A stretch of 34,273 bases of DNA from an uncultured Collinsella sp. (GTDB lineage Bacteria; Actinomycetota; Coriobacteriia; Coriobacteriales; Coriobacteriaceae). Numbering within the stretch: the stretch's first letter is position 1; each line of letters starts with the position of its first letter. The notes beneath the pieces were generated by a model, which saw only the letters and a list, made by a program, of their open reading frames with translations, was not told the origin of the DNA and made no database searches. Of the stretch, positions 1-8,146 are shown piece by piece. A program made the position numbers and the translations under genes. The stretch is taken from NCBI GenBank assembly GCA_902464175.1, contig CABQHZ010000007.1:1-34273 (forward strand), read 5' to 3'.

Positions 1-1322
1 GCCTGCTGATGCTTTCCGTCCTCGTGTTTTTGCACGAGGGCGGCCACTTTTTGGCGGCGCGTGCCTGCGGCGTCCGTGTGACCGAGTTCTTTTTGGGTCT
101 GCCGTGCCGCTTTGACATCCATTACACGTCGCGTCGCATTGGAACCAAGTTTGGCGTGACCCCGCTGCTGCTGGGTGGCTACGCTGCCATCTACGGTATG
201 GATCCGACCGATGTCTCGTGCGCCGATCGCGTGCTCGCGGCTATCTATCGTCATGGTCGCGTGACCGTGGCCGACCTTGCTGTCGAGCTCGAGCTTTCCG
301 AGGAGGATGTGCTCGAGGCTTGTGCCCTGTTGCTGGGCTGGGGCTCCATCGCACCCTGGTATGAGGAAGGGGAGAAGCCCTCGCCGAGCTACTATCCCAC
401 CAAGTATCAGACGCTGCCGCGAGACGCGGCGGGTTACACCACCTTTGACGGCCGCCGTTTCGATCGCGGGCATGCGACTGCCGAGGGCGATGTATGGGAA
501 CTGCCGTGCGACGAGGCCGAATTCCTTGCGCGCGAGCGCTCGCACACCTATTTGGGCCAGGGCTTTGTCAAGCGTGCCTTTATGCTGCTTGCGGGCATTA
601 TCGTCAATATCCTGACGGGTTTTTTGCTCCTTATGAGCATCTATTCCATCGCAGGTGTCACCGTGCCGGTGGATACCAATGTGATTGGCCAGGTTGACGA
701 AGGCTCGATTGCCGCCTCGGCGGGAATCGAGGGCGGCGACGCGATTCTTTCGGTCGACGGAGTATCGTGCTCTACCTGGATGGACGTTTACGATGCCATC
801 GGCAAGGCTGCCGGTAAGGACGATATCGCCATTGAGTACGAGCGTGACGGCAAGCAGCATTCGACCACGGTTGCGCTCAAAGAGGACGATCGCCTAGGTG
901 TGTATGCCTCTACGCAGGTGGTCCGTTTAGACCCCATCACGTCGGCTCGCCTGTCGTTCTCCTATGTCGTGCAGACAGCGGATGGCGTGATGCGCCTGCT
1001 CCAGCCGCAGCATACGATGGAGATTCTCGATCAGTCTTCTTCGATCGTGGGTATTAGCGTTATGTCCTCACAGGCCGCTGCTGCCGGCCCTGCCACGTTC
1101 CTTTCGTTTGCCGCCCTCATTTCGTTCTCGCTTGGCTTTATGAACCTGCTGCCCATCCCACCACTCGATGGCGGCAAGCTGGTCATCGAGATCATTCAAA
1201 AGATTGCGGGCCGCGAGCTGCCGCTCAAGGTCCAGACGATTGTGAGCTATGTGGGCATCGCGCTCTTTGCACTGCTGTTTGTTTATATGCTTCGTTCCGA
1301 CATCCTTCGATTTATTCTGTAG
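1..1322 (+). CDS. rseP: Site-2 (RseP/RIP-type) intramembrane zinc metalloprotease, 5' end cut off
   Basis: Membrane-embedded protease of the RseP/SpoIVFB-like M50 family, which cuts membrane-anchored substrates such as anti-sigma factors. Numbering from the ATG at 9, the zinc motif HEGGH is at residues 9-13, a PDZ domain lies near 225-300, and the second family motif NLLPIPPLDGG is at 379-389 with ligand Asp387. The reading frame is open upstream of the ATG, and only eight residues precede HEGGH, so the first membrane helix starts outside the window. Unusually, about 115 residues (roughly 68-182) lie between the active-site helix and the next membrane helix (190-212). Residues 70-115 look like a winged helix (DRVLAAIYRHGRVTVADLAV and following). 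By family topology this loop is cytoplasmic. The position just before ispG matches the common dxr-rseP-ispG order. Family certain; substrate unknown. Confidence 0.93.
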   Translation, partial: LLMLSVLVFLHEGGHFLAARACGVRVTEFFLGLPCRFDIHYTSRRIGTKFGVTPLLLGGYAAIYGMDPTDVSCADRVLAAIYRHGRVTVADLAVELELSEEDVLEACALLLGWGSIAPWYEEGEKPSPSYYPTKYQTLPRDAAGYTTFDGRRFDRGHATAEGDVWELPCDEAEFLARERSHTYLGQGFVKRAFMLLAGIIVNILTGFLLLMSIYSIAGVTVPVDTNVIGQVDEGSIAASAGIEGGDAILSVDGVSCSTWMDVYDAIGKAAGKDDIAIEYERDGKQHSTTVALKEDDRLGVYASTQVVRLDPITSARLSFSYVVQTADGVMRLLQPQHTMEILDQSSSIVGISVMSSQAAAAGPATFLSFAALISFSLGFMNLLPIPPLDGGKLVIEIIQKIAGRELPLKVQTIVSYVGIALFALLFVYMLRSDILRFIL

Positions 1323-1335
1323 GGGAGTGTTTGGA

Positions 1336-2418
1336 TTGTCTCTATCCCATTCTTTGCCGCGCGAGTTGACGCACCCCGTGCATGTGGGCGGCGTGCAGAT
1401 CGGTGGCGGCGCTCCGGTCGTGGTTCAGTCTATGACCTGCACCGATACCGCTGATGCCCAGGCAACGCTTGCGCAAGTGTGCGCGTTGGCGCAGGCTGGC
1501 TGCGATATCGTGCGCGTGAGCGTGCCTACCGAGGCTGCGCTCGAGGGTTTTCGCACGATTTGTGCCGAGTCTCCGGTGCCAATCGTCGCCGATATCCATT
1601 TTAACCATAAGCTTGCCATTGGCGCTGTCGAGGCTGGTGCCTCTAAGCTGCGCATCAACCCCGGCAATATCGGCGATTGGGCCAAGGTCGATGCCGTGAT
1701 CGATGCTGCGGGTGCCGCGGGCTGCGCGATTCGCATTGGCGTGAACGCGGGCTCGCTTGAGCAAGATATTGCCGAGCGCGACGACCTCACGCAGCCCGAA
1801 AAGCTCGTGATGTCGAGCGAGCGCTTTGTGCGGCACTTTGAGGACCGTGGGTTTACCAACATCGTGCTATCCGCCAAGGCCCATAGCGTACAGACGACGC
1901 TTGATACCTATCGCGCCCTGTCGCGCGAGATACCGCATGTTCCGCTCCACCTGGGCGTGACGGAGGCGGGGACCAAGCTTCAGGGCACCATCAAGAGCTC
2001 TGTAGGCTTGGGTATCTTGCTTTCCGAAGGCATCGGCGACACCATGCGTGTGTCGCTCACGGCCGATCCGGTTGAGGAGCCGCCGGTCGCCTGGGGAATT
2101 TTGCAGTCACTGGGCCTGCGTCGCCGTGGTCCCGAGATTGTCTCTTGCCCCACGTGCGCCCGCTGCCAGGTTAACCTCATTCCCATCGCCGAGGAGGTCA
2201 CCGAGCGGCTTAAGAACTATGCCGCGCCGCTTTCGATTGCCGTCATGGGATGTGCCGTTAATGGCCCCGGTGAGGCTTCTGATGCCGACCTGGGCGTTGC
2301 TTGCGGACGTGGTCAGGCCTTGCTCTTTTCGCATGGCCAGATCATTGGTAAAGTAGCTGAGGACCAAATTGTCGACGCGCTTATGGCCGAGGTCGACAAG
2401 CTTATTGAGGAGAAGTAA
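1336..2418 (+). CDS. ispG: 4-hydroxy-3-methylbut-2-enyl diphosphate synthase (flavodoxin/ferredoxin)
   Basis: Penultimate enzyme of the non-mevalonate (MEP) isoprenoid pathway; it reductively opens the ring of methylerythritol cyclodiphosphate using a [4Fe-4S] cluster. The N-terminal TIM barrel is followed by the cluster domain, whose ligands are visible as Cys271, Cys274 (SCPTC), Cys306 (MGCAVNGPGE) and Glu313. These are offset by one from the E. coli positions, which supports the chosen start. That start is TTG at 1336, eight bases after AGGGGAG (1321-1327). The GTG at 1327 is too close to that site, and the upstream open frame overlaps the protease gene. At 360 residues the length is normal. 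The gene sits 13 bases after the protease and directly abuts proS, so the three are probably co-transcribed. Confidence 0.96.
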   Translation: MSLSHSLPRELTHPVHVGGVQIGGGAPVVVQSMTCTDTADAQATLAQVCALAQAGCDIVRVSVPTEAALEGFRTICAESPVPIVADIHFNHKLAIGAVEAGASKLRINPGNIGDWAKVDAVIDAAGAAGCAIRIGVNAGSLEQDIAERDDLTQPEKLVMSSERFVRHFEDRGFTNIVLSAKAHSVQTTLDTYRALSREIPHVPLHLGVTEAGTKLQGTIKSSVGLGILLSEGIGDTMRVSLTADPVEEPPVAWGILQSLGLRRRGPEIVSCPTCARCQVNLIPIAEEVTERLKNYAAPLSIAVMGCAVNGPGEASDADLGVACGRGQALLFSHGQIIGKVAEDQIVDALMAEVDKLIEEK

Positions 2419-4140
2419 ATGACTCGAGCAATGTATATGTCTAAGCTCTATGCGCCGACGCTTAAAGAGGATCCGGCGGACGCTGAGCTCGCCAGCCACC
2501 GCCTGTTGCTCCGTGCCGGCATGATCCGCAAGGAGGCCGCCGGCCTGTATTCCTATCTGCCGCTTGCTTGGCGCTCGATCCGCAAGATTGAGAACATCGT
2601 GCGCGACGAGATGGACGCTGCCGGCGCCCAGGAGCTTATGATGCCCATCATGGTCGATGCCGAGCTGTGGCGTGAGTCCGGCCGTATCGATGCCTATGGC
2701 AAGGAGCTTGTGCGCTTTGACGACCGTCATGGTCGCGAGTTCGTCCTGGGCCCCACGCACGAGGAGACCGTCACGGCCCTGGTGCGCAATGAGCTGCGCT
2801 CCTATAAGCAGCTGCCCGTCAACCTGTACCACATTCAGGACAAGTTCCGCGACGAGTTCCGCCCTCGCTTTGGCCTGATGCGCGGTCGCGAGTTCATCAT
2901 GAAGGACGCCTACAGCTTCTCCGCCACGCAGGAGAGTCTGCAGGAGGAGTACGACAAGATGAAGCAGGCCTACGCCAACATCTGCGAGCGCTGCTACATC
3001 AAGGCCTTGCCCGTCGTTGCCGACTCCGGCGAGATCGGTGGCGATACCTCCGTCGAGTACATGGCTTTGGCCGACGCCGGCGAGGCTTCTCTCGTCTATT
3101 GCGATGACTGCGGTTTTGCCGCCGATGATGAGGCTGCAAGCACCAAGGTCGTCGTGACTGAGGGTCCCGGTGACGGTACGCTTACCAAGGTCGAGACTCC
3201 GGGCATGGGCACCATTGAGGCCGTTGCTAAGTTCTTTGGGTTCCCCGAGAACGGCACGCGCAAGTCCCTGGCGCTCATCGATGCCGAGGGCAAGCCCGTC
3301 GTGGCCATCGTCCCGGGCGATCATGAGCTCAACGACTGCAAGGCCGAGCATGTCTTTGGCAAGGGTTATCGCATGATGACGGACGAGGAGCTCCAGACCT
3401 ACGGTCTGCACAAGGGCTTTATCGGACCGGTTAACTTGCCCGAGGGCATCCGTCTGGTGTGCGACGAGAGCCTGCGCGAGTCCAAGCAGTGGGCCTGCGG
3501 TGCCAACGAGGTCGATTATCACTTTACCGGTGCCTGCCCCGAGCGCGACTTTACCGTCGATGAGTGGGCAGATCTGGTCACCGTCGTTGCCGGCGATCCC
3601 TGCCCGCACTGCGGCAAGCCGCTCTCTGCTGCTCGCGGCATCGAGGTCTCGCAGGTCTTCCAGCTGGGTACCAAGTATTCCGAGGCCATGGGCGCCACCT
3701 TTATGGACGAGGACGGCAAGGAGAAGCCGCTTATCATGGGTTGCTACGGCGTGGGCGTGTCCCGCTCGCTTGCTGCCGTCGTGGAGCAGCACAACGACGA
3801 GCACGGTATCGTCTGGCCGGTTTCCGTTGCCCCGTACGAGGTCGCTGTGATTCCGCTCGATCCCAAGAAGGAGGAGTGCGCAACCGTCTGCGACCAAATC
3901 GTCGAGGGCTTGTGCGCCGAGGGTATCGAGGTCGTCGTCGACGACCGTGACGAGCGTCCCGGCTTTAAGTTTGCCGATAACGACCTTATGGGATTCCCGT
4001 ATCAGGTGGTGCTTGGCAAGCGTGGCCTTAAGAATGGCACCGTTGAGCTCAAGGACCGTGCCACGGGCGAGCGCGAGGACGTGGCGATTGACGAGGTCGT
4101 CGCCAAGGTTGCCGAGCTTGTTAAGGCGGCCCGCCGTTAA
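2419..4140 (+). CDS. proS: Prolyl-tRNA synthetase, bacterial long form with editing domain
   Basis: Class II aminoacyl-tRNA synthetase that charges tRNA-Pro. Motif 1 lies in the first 60 residues (GMIRKEAAGLYSYLPL), motif 2 is at about 147 (FRPRFGLMRGREF) and motif 3 at about 441 (GCYGVGVSRSLAAV). A YbaK-like insertion of roughly residues 225-390 is the cis-editing domain that hydrolyses Ala-tRNA-Pro. The HGTP anticodon-binding domain ends the protein. At 573 residues it is typical of the bacterial long type. The ATG at 2419 follows the ispG stop without a gap, and GAGGAG at 2407-2412 lies inside the end of ispG, so translation is likely coupled. A strong terminator follows. Confidence 0.97.
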   Translation: MTRAMYMSKLYAPTLKEDPADAELASHRLLLRAGMIRKEAAGLYSYLPLAWRSIRKIENIVRDEMDAAGAQELMMPIMVDAELWRESGRIDAYGKELVRFDDRHGREFVLGPTHEETVTALVRNELRSYKQLPVNLYHIQDKFRDEFRPRFGLMRGREFIMKDAYSFSATQESLQEEYDKMKQAYANICERCYIKALPVVADSGEIGGDTSVEYMALADAGEASLVYCDDCGFAADDEAASTKVVVTEGPGDGTLTKVETPGMGTIEAVAKFFGFPENGTRKSLALIDAEGKPVVAIVPGDHELNDCKAEHVFGKGYRMMTDEELQTYGLHKGFIGPVNLPEGIRLVCDESLRESKQWACGANEVDYHFTGACPERDFTVDEWADLVTVVAGDPCPHCGKPLSAARGIEVSQVFQLGTKYSEAMGATFMDEDGKEKPLIMGCYGVGVSRSLAAVVEQHNDEHGIVWPVSVAPYEVAVIPLDPKKEECATVCDQIVEGLCAEGIEVVVDDRDERPGFKFADNDLMGFPYQVVLGKRGLKNGTVELKDRATGEREDVAIDEVVAKVAELVKAARR

Positions 4141-4171
4141 TCGACGTTTCTGCTATTAGATGTAATTGCGG

Positions 4172-4220
4172 GACTGCTCCGTATCTCTCTTAGGAAGAGA
4201 TGCGGAGCAGTCTATTTTGT
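4172..4220 (+). terminator. Intrinsic terminator after proS
   Basis: GACTGCTCCG (4172-4181) pairs with CGGAGCAGTC (4203-4212). The inner TCTCT/AGAGA extends the stem, and TATTTTGTTG follows. It closes the protease-ispG-proS operon. Confidence 0.88.
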
Positions 4221-4241
4221 TGCGTGAATAAACTCGATGGG

Positions 4242-4282
4242 TAAAGGAAAACCCCACAGCCCATATGAGCTGCGGGGTTTTC
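4242..4282 (-). terminator. Intrinsic terminator after the APH-like kinase gene
   Basis: The arms are 4247-4260 and 4269-4282 (14 bp). The one imperfect position is a G-U pair in the minus-strand transcript but an A-C mismatch on the plus strand, so the hairpin fits the minus-strand gene best. In that direction TTTTCCTTTA follows. With the proS terminator it isolates two convergent units. Confidence 0.82.
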
Positions 4283-4316
4283 TTGTGCCTCCGATGCGAA
4301 ATAAATCGCTCAGATA

Positions 4317-5081
4317 TTACTGATAATCGACGACGTCGATCCAGTTCTTCAGGAACTCATCGTTCACGTTGCGCTTACGAGCGAGCTCGGAAGCGGCGAC
4401 GATGCTCGTCCACTGACGCACGACCTGCATGGGCATGTCGGCGCGGTCGCAGTAGAGCTCCAGGTAGGCCTCGGCCTGATCCTTGCTGTTGAGGGCGAAG
4501 AGCAGGTAGGTGGTGGCAACGTCGGCAGCAGGGGAGCCCTGGGTGGCGTGTGCCCAGTCGCACACATAGAGCTGGCCGTCGTCGCCGACGATGACGTTGG
4601 AGGGGTTGAAGTCGCCGTGGCAGACCTTGAACTCCTTGGTCATGCCGTCGAGACGCTCCTGAAGGTTGTAGCGCGTGGTGGCATTGAGCTGATCAAGGCT
4701 GTCGATCATGCGGGCGAACTTGTCGCGCTGACGGTTGAGCAGCGGGGAGGTGTAGCCGTGGATCTCGATCTGGAGGTCGACGAACATCTCGAGATACTCA
4801 CCAAAGCGCTGGGGCTCGGCAGTCATCTTCTCGGCAAGGGTGGTGCCCGGAACCTTCTCGGTCACGAGCGCCCAGCCGTTGGCGTTCTCGAGCTGGGAAA
4901 CCTCGAGAGCCTTGGGGCTGCGGATGCCGCACTCATTGATGCGGGCAAGATTCAAAGCCTCGTTGAACACGTCGGAGACAGGCTTGGTCTCGTTAAAGAC
5001 CTTGACAATCTTGTCGCCCAGGTCGTAAACGACCTTGTTGCCACGGCGGACGAGCTCGGTCTTGGAATCGGGTAGCAGCAT
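4317..5081 (-). CDS. APH/choline-kinase-fold phosphotransferase, substrate unknown
   Basis: Small kinase of the aminoglycoside phosphotransferase/choline kinase superfamily (254 residues). Visible features are a nucleotide-binding lysine at about Lys27 (DKIVKVF), the catalytic loop CHGDFNPSN at 154-162 with Asp157 and Asn162, and a metal-binding Asp175 in VCDWAHA. These are the core residues of an active enzyme. The ATG at 5079-5081 is preceded on its strand by GAAAGGATGCAACC. It lies 88 bases downstream of adhE on the same strand, with a very stable hairpin between them, and is followed by its own terminator. Choline, ethanolamine, a sugar or another small alcohol are all possible substrates. 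Nothing in the sequence points to antibiotic resistance, and I do not assign a substrate. Confidence 0.85.
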   Translation of the reverse strand: MLLPDSKTELVRRGNKVVYDLGDKIVKVFNETKPVSDVFNEALNLARINECGIRSPKALEVSQLENANGWALVTEKVPGTTLAEKMTAEPQRFGEYLEMFVDLQIEIHGYTSPLLNRQRDKFARMIDSLDQLNATTRYNLQERLDGMTKEFKVCHGDFNPSNVIVGDDGQLYVCDWAHATQGSPAADVATTYLLFALNSKDQAEAYLELYCDRADMPMQVVRQWTSIVAASELARKRNVNDEFLKNWIDVVDYQ

Positions 5082-5113
5082 GGTTGCATCCTTTCAACGA
5101 TGCGATAGAAGCG

Positions 5114-5152
5114 ACGGCGGGGGTGTGTGAAACACCCGTGCACCCCCGCCGT
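5114..5152 (-). other. Very stable hairpin between adhE and the kinase gene
   Basis: A perfect 12-bp stem, ACGGCGGGGGTG (5114-5125) with CACCCCCGCCGT (5141-5152), encloses a 15-base loop. It lies 17 bases after the adhE stop. Neither strand has a T-tract after the stem, so it is not a standard intrinsic terminator. Partial termination or protection of the adhE mRNA 3' end are possible roles. Confidence 0.7.
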
Positions 5153-5169
5153 TAAAAACCGTGCTAAAA

Positions 5170-7818
5170 CTAGCAGACGGCGTAGTCCTGAGGCTCGCGG
5201 CCGTAGTAGGCGTCCAGGTAGAGCTCCTTGATCTCGCTCATGAGCGGGTAGCGCGGGTTAGCGCCGGTGCACTGGTCGTTGAATGCCTGCTCGGTCATCT
5301 CGTCGAGGGTGTCGAGGAAGTACTGCTCGTCAACACCGTAGTCGGCGATGGTCTTCTTGACACCGATGAAGTCCTTGAGCTCCTCGAGCTTCGTGATGAA
5401 GTTCTCGAAGACCTCCTTGTCGTCCTTGCCCTCGATGCCGCAGTACTTGGCCATCTCGGCGTAGTTGTGCAGCGCGTTGGGGTAAGGATACTGGGAGAAC
5501 GTGCCCATCTTGACGGGAGCCTCGGCGGCGTTGTAGCGCATAACGCGGGTCAGGATGACGGCGTTGGCGAGGCCGTGGGGCAGGTGATGGAAGGCGCCGA
5601 GCTTGTGAGCCATGGAGTGGTTGAGGCCCAGGAAGGCGTTGGCGAAGGCCATACCGGCCATGCAAGAGGCGTTGTGCATCTCCTCGCGGGCATGCGGGTC
5701 CTTGGCGCCGTTCGTGAAGCTGGAGGGCAGGTTCTCGAAGACGAGCTTAGCAGCGCGCTCGGAGAGGCCCTTGGTGTAGTCGGAAGCCATGATGGAGACG
5801 TAGGACTCGATGGCGTGGGTCATGACGTCGATGCCGGAGGCAGCGGTCAGGCCGCGCGGAGCGGTCATGCAGTTGTCGGCGTCGACGATAGCCATGTTGG
5901 GGAGCAGCGCGTAGTCGGCGAGCGGCCACTTGATGCCGGTCTCCTTGTCGGTGATGATGGCAAACGGCGTGCACTCGGAGCCGGTACCCGAAGAGGTCGG
6001 AACGGCGACGAAGTAGGCCTTCTTGCCCATCTCGGGGAAAGTGAAGATACGCTTGCGGATGTCCATGAAGTCCATGGCCATGTCCTCAAACTTGCACTCG
6101 GGGTGCTCGTACATCATCCACATGATCTTGCCGGCGTCCATAGCGGAGCCACCGCCGACGGCGATGATCACGTCAGGCTCAAAGAGAGCCATCTGCTTGG
6201 CGCCGCGACGTGCGCACTGCAGCGACGGATCGGGCTCGACGTCGTAGAAGCAGTCGTGGGCGATGCCCATCTCGTCGAGCTTGGCCTCGATGGCGCGGGT
6301 GTTGCCATTCTTGAAGAGGAACTGGTCGGTGACGATGAAGGCGCGCTTCTTGCCCATGACGGTACCGAGCTCGTCGAGGGCGACGGGCGTGGAACCCTTC
6401 TTGAAGTAGACCTTCTCGGGAGCGCGGAACCACAGCATGTTCTCACGGCGCTCGGCCACAGTCTTAACGTTGATCAAGTGCTTCACCCCAACGTTCTCGG
6501 AGACGGAGTTGCCGCCCCAGGAGCCGCAGCCCAGGGTCAGAGACGGCTTCATGCCAAAGTTGTACAGGTCACCGATGCCGCCGTGCGAGGACGGGGTGTT
6601 GATGACGATACGGCAGGCCTTCATGACGTGCTCGAACAGACTGATCTTCTCGGCCTGGGCGGGGTGCACGTACAGAGAGGCGGTGTGGCCCGGGCCACCG
6701 GCGAGCACCAGGTGCTCGGCCTTGTCGACGGCCTCCTGGAAGTCCTTGGCGTGATACATGGCCAGGACCGGGGAGAGCTTCTCGTGGGAGAACTCTTCCT
6801 TGGCGGGGTCGGTGGAGGTGACCTCGGCGATCAGGATCTTGGTCTTGGCGGGAACCTCGATGCCGGCGAGCTCGGCGATCTTGGCGGCAGCCATGCCGGG
6901 AATGCGGTGATCGAGGGCGCCGTTCTTGAACATGGCGGCACGCAGGGCCTCCATCTCGGCACCCTGCTTGACGAAGTAGCAGCCGCGCTTCTGGAACTCG
7001 GCCTTAACCTGGTCATAGATGGTGTCGATGACGGTCACGGACTGCTCGGAAGCGCAGATCATGCCGTTGTCGAAGGTCTTGGAGTGGATGATGGAGTTGA
7101 CGGCGAGCAGCACGTCGGCGGTGTCGTCGATGACGACCGGGGTGTTACCGGCGCCAACGCCCAAGGCGGGCTTGCCCGAGGAGTAGGCGGCCTTGACCAT
7201 GCCCGGGCCACCGGTGGCGAGGATGATGTCGACGTCGCGCATGACCATGTTGGTCAGCTCGATGGAGGGGACATCGACCCAGCCGATGATGCCCTCGGGG
7301 GCACCGGCCTTGACGGCGGCGTCAAGCACGAGCTTAGCGGCGGCGATGGTGCACTTGGCGGCAGCCGGGTGCGGGGAGATGATGATGGCGTTGCGGGTCT
7401 TCAGGCTGATCAGCGTCTTGAAGATCGCAGTGGAGGTGGGGTTGGTCGTCGGGATGACGGCGCCCACGATGCCGATGGGCTCGGCGATCTTGGTGATGCC
7501 GTAGGCCTCGTCGCGCTCCAGGACACCACAGGTCTTGGTGTTCTTGTAAGCGTTGTAGATGTACTCTGCGGCGTAGTGGTTCTTGATGACCTTGTCCTCA
7601 AGAACGCCGCGGCCGGTCTCCTCGATGGCCATCTTCGCCAACGGGATACGAGCCTTGTTGGCGGCCATGGCGGCCTCATAGAAGATCTTGTCGACCTGCT
7701 CCTGCGTGTACGTAGCAAAAAGCGCCTGGGCCTCTCGCATCTGAGCGAGCTTAGCCTCAAGCGCCTCTACGTTGTCCACAATTGCGGGAGTAGTGTTTTC
7801 CGGTGACTTTTTCACCAT
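5170..7818 (-). CDS. adhE: Bifunctional acetaldehyde-CoA/alcohol dehydrogenase
   Basis: Converts acetyl-CoA to acetaldehyde and then ethanol, re-oxidising two NADH; it is a central enzyme of ethanol fermentation and forms filaments (spirosomes) in the family. The N-terminal aldehyde dehydrogenase half has catalytic Cys255 in NGMICASEQS. The linker is near 450. The C-terminal iron-dependent alcohol dehydrogenase half has GGGS at 555-558 and likely metal ligands Asp664, His668, His734 and His748 (GLNHSMAHKL, HHLPHGLANA). At 882 residues it is full length, with no missing active-site residue. The ATG at 7816-7818 is preceded by AAGGAG with six bases of spacing. A 12-bp palindrome and a tandem repeat 95-130 bases upstream probably control it. 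The opposite strand carries an 881-codon open frame that I regard as a codon-bias shadow. Confidence 0.97.
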   Translation of the reverse strand: MVKKSPENTTPAIVDNVEALEAKLAQMREAQALFATYTQEQVDKIFYEAAMAANKARIPLAKMAIEETGRGVLEDKVIKNHYAAEYIYNAYKNTKTCGVLERDEAYGITKIAEPIGIVGAVIPTTNPTSTAIFKTLISLKTRNAIIISPHPAAAKCTIAAAKLVLDAAVKAGAPEGIIGWVDVPSIELTNMVMRDVDIILATGGPGMVKAAYSSGKPALGVGAGNTPVVIDDTADVLLAVNSIIHSKTFDNGMICASEQSVTVIDTIYDQVKAEFQKRGCYFVKQGAEMEALRAAMFKNGALDHRIPGMAAAKIAELAGIEVPAKTKILIAEVTSTDPAKEEFSHEKLSPVLAMYHAKDFQEAVDKAEHLVLAGGPGHTASLYVHPAQAEKISLFEHVMKACRIVINTPSSHGGIGDLYNFGMKPSLTLGCGSWGGNSVSENVGVKHLINVKTVAERRENMLWFRAPEKVYFKKGSTPVALDELGTVMGKKRAFIVTDQFLFKNGNTRAIEAKLDEMGIAHDCFYDVEPDPSLQCARRGAKQMALFEPDVIIAVGGGSAMDAGKIMWMMYEHPECKFEDMAMDFMDIRKRIFTFPEMGKKAYFVAVPTSSGTGSECTPFAIITDKETGIKWPLADYALLPNMAIVDADNCMTAPRGLTAASGIDVMTHAIESYVSIMASDYTKGLSERAAKLVFENLPSSFTNGAKDPHAREEMHNASCMAGMAFANAFLGLNHSMAHKLGAFHHLPHGLANAVILTRVMRYNAAEAPVKMGTFSQYPYPNALHNYAEMAKYCGIEGKDDKEVFENFITKLEELKDFIGVKKTIADYGVDEQYFLDTLDEMTEQAFNDQCTGANPRYPLMSEIKELYLDAYYGREPQDYAVC

Positions 7819-7858
7819 TTGTGTCTCCTTGCGATCGGAGATTTACCCTACGTCTTGC

Positions 7859-7864
7859 ATGATA
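7859..7864 (-). promoter_or_regulatory. Candidate extended minus-10 of adhE
   Basis: The minus strand reads TTGCTATCAT, which is TG-N-TATCAT, an extended minus-10 about 40 bases upstream of the adhE start. No good minus-35 is seen at 16-18 bases, as expected for extended minus-10 promoters. Confidence 0.45.
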
Positions 7865-7912
7865 GCAAGAAATAATTCGGTAAACGGTAAGATTCCCGTA
7901 AAAGGCACACTA

Positions 7913-7945
7913 AAACGCTTCAATTAACTGAAACGTTTCAACTAA
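7913..7945. promoter_or_regulatory. Tandem operator-like repeat with a perfect 12-bp palindrome upstream of adhE
   Basis: AAACGCTTCAATTAA (7913-7927) and AAACGTTTCAACTAA (7931-7945) are near-identical 15-mers with an 18-base period. The second lies in the perfect palindrome TGAAACGTTTCA (7929-7940). The form resembles operators of LacI/CcpA-type dimeric regulators and sits upstream of the candidate adhE minus-10. Which regulator binds is unknown. Confidence 0.6.
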
Positions 7946-7969
7946 TTATCTGCCTGCTGCATCGCCCCG

Positions 7970-8018
7970 CTCATTGGGGACAGACTTACATGAGTGCTTT
8001 CACTCATTTGTGACAGAC
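7970..8018 (+). repeat. REP-like palindromic repeat, upstream copy
   Basis: This 49-bp unit begins CTCATTGGGGACAGAC and ends CATTTGTGACAGAC. Between these two related boxes is a perfect hairpin, ATGAGTG (7990-7996) with CACTCAT (8001-8007) and loop CTTT. It matches the reverse complement of 8959-9007 at 45 of 49 positions. The two copies bracket the transposase gene in inverted orientation. Confidence 0.88.
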
Positions 8019-8103
8019 ATGGATTTGTCATTTTGCCGTTCTGGGCCTGTTTTTGGCGCAGATTGGATATAAATAGGTCACAGGCTCAGCATTTCGCGTT
8101 CCT

Positions 8104-8146
8104 TCTCTCCTTTTAGGTGTTGCCTGTACGGCTTTGAAAGGAGAGA
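8104..8146 (+). promoter_or_regulatory. Hairpin sequestering the transposase ribosome binding site
   Basis: TCTCTCCTTT (8104-8113) is perfectly complementary to AAAGGAGAGA (8137-8146), giving a 10-bp stem with a 23-base loop. The right arm contains the whole Shine-Dalgarno AAAGGAG (8137-8143), five bases before the ATG. In a transcript starting near 8080 this would block ribosome loading, the kind of translational silencing known for IS200-family tnpA. Confidence 0.72.

Noticed and set aside
2107..3897. 596-codon minus-strand open frame opposite ispG and proS
   Set aside because: It crosses the boundary of two well-supported genes and shows no domain.
5161..7806. 881-codon open frame on the plus strand, opposite adhE
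   Set aside because: It mirrors adhE codon by codon, has low-complexity Val/Gly/Leu/Asp-rich composition and no recognisable domain. Long antisense frames are expected from strong GC-ending codon bias.
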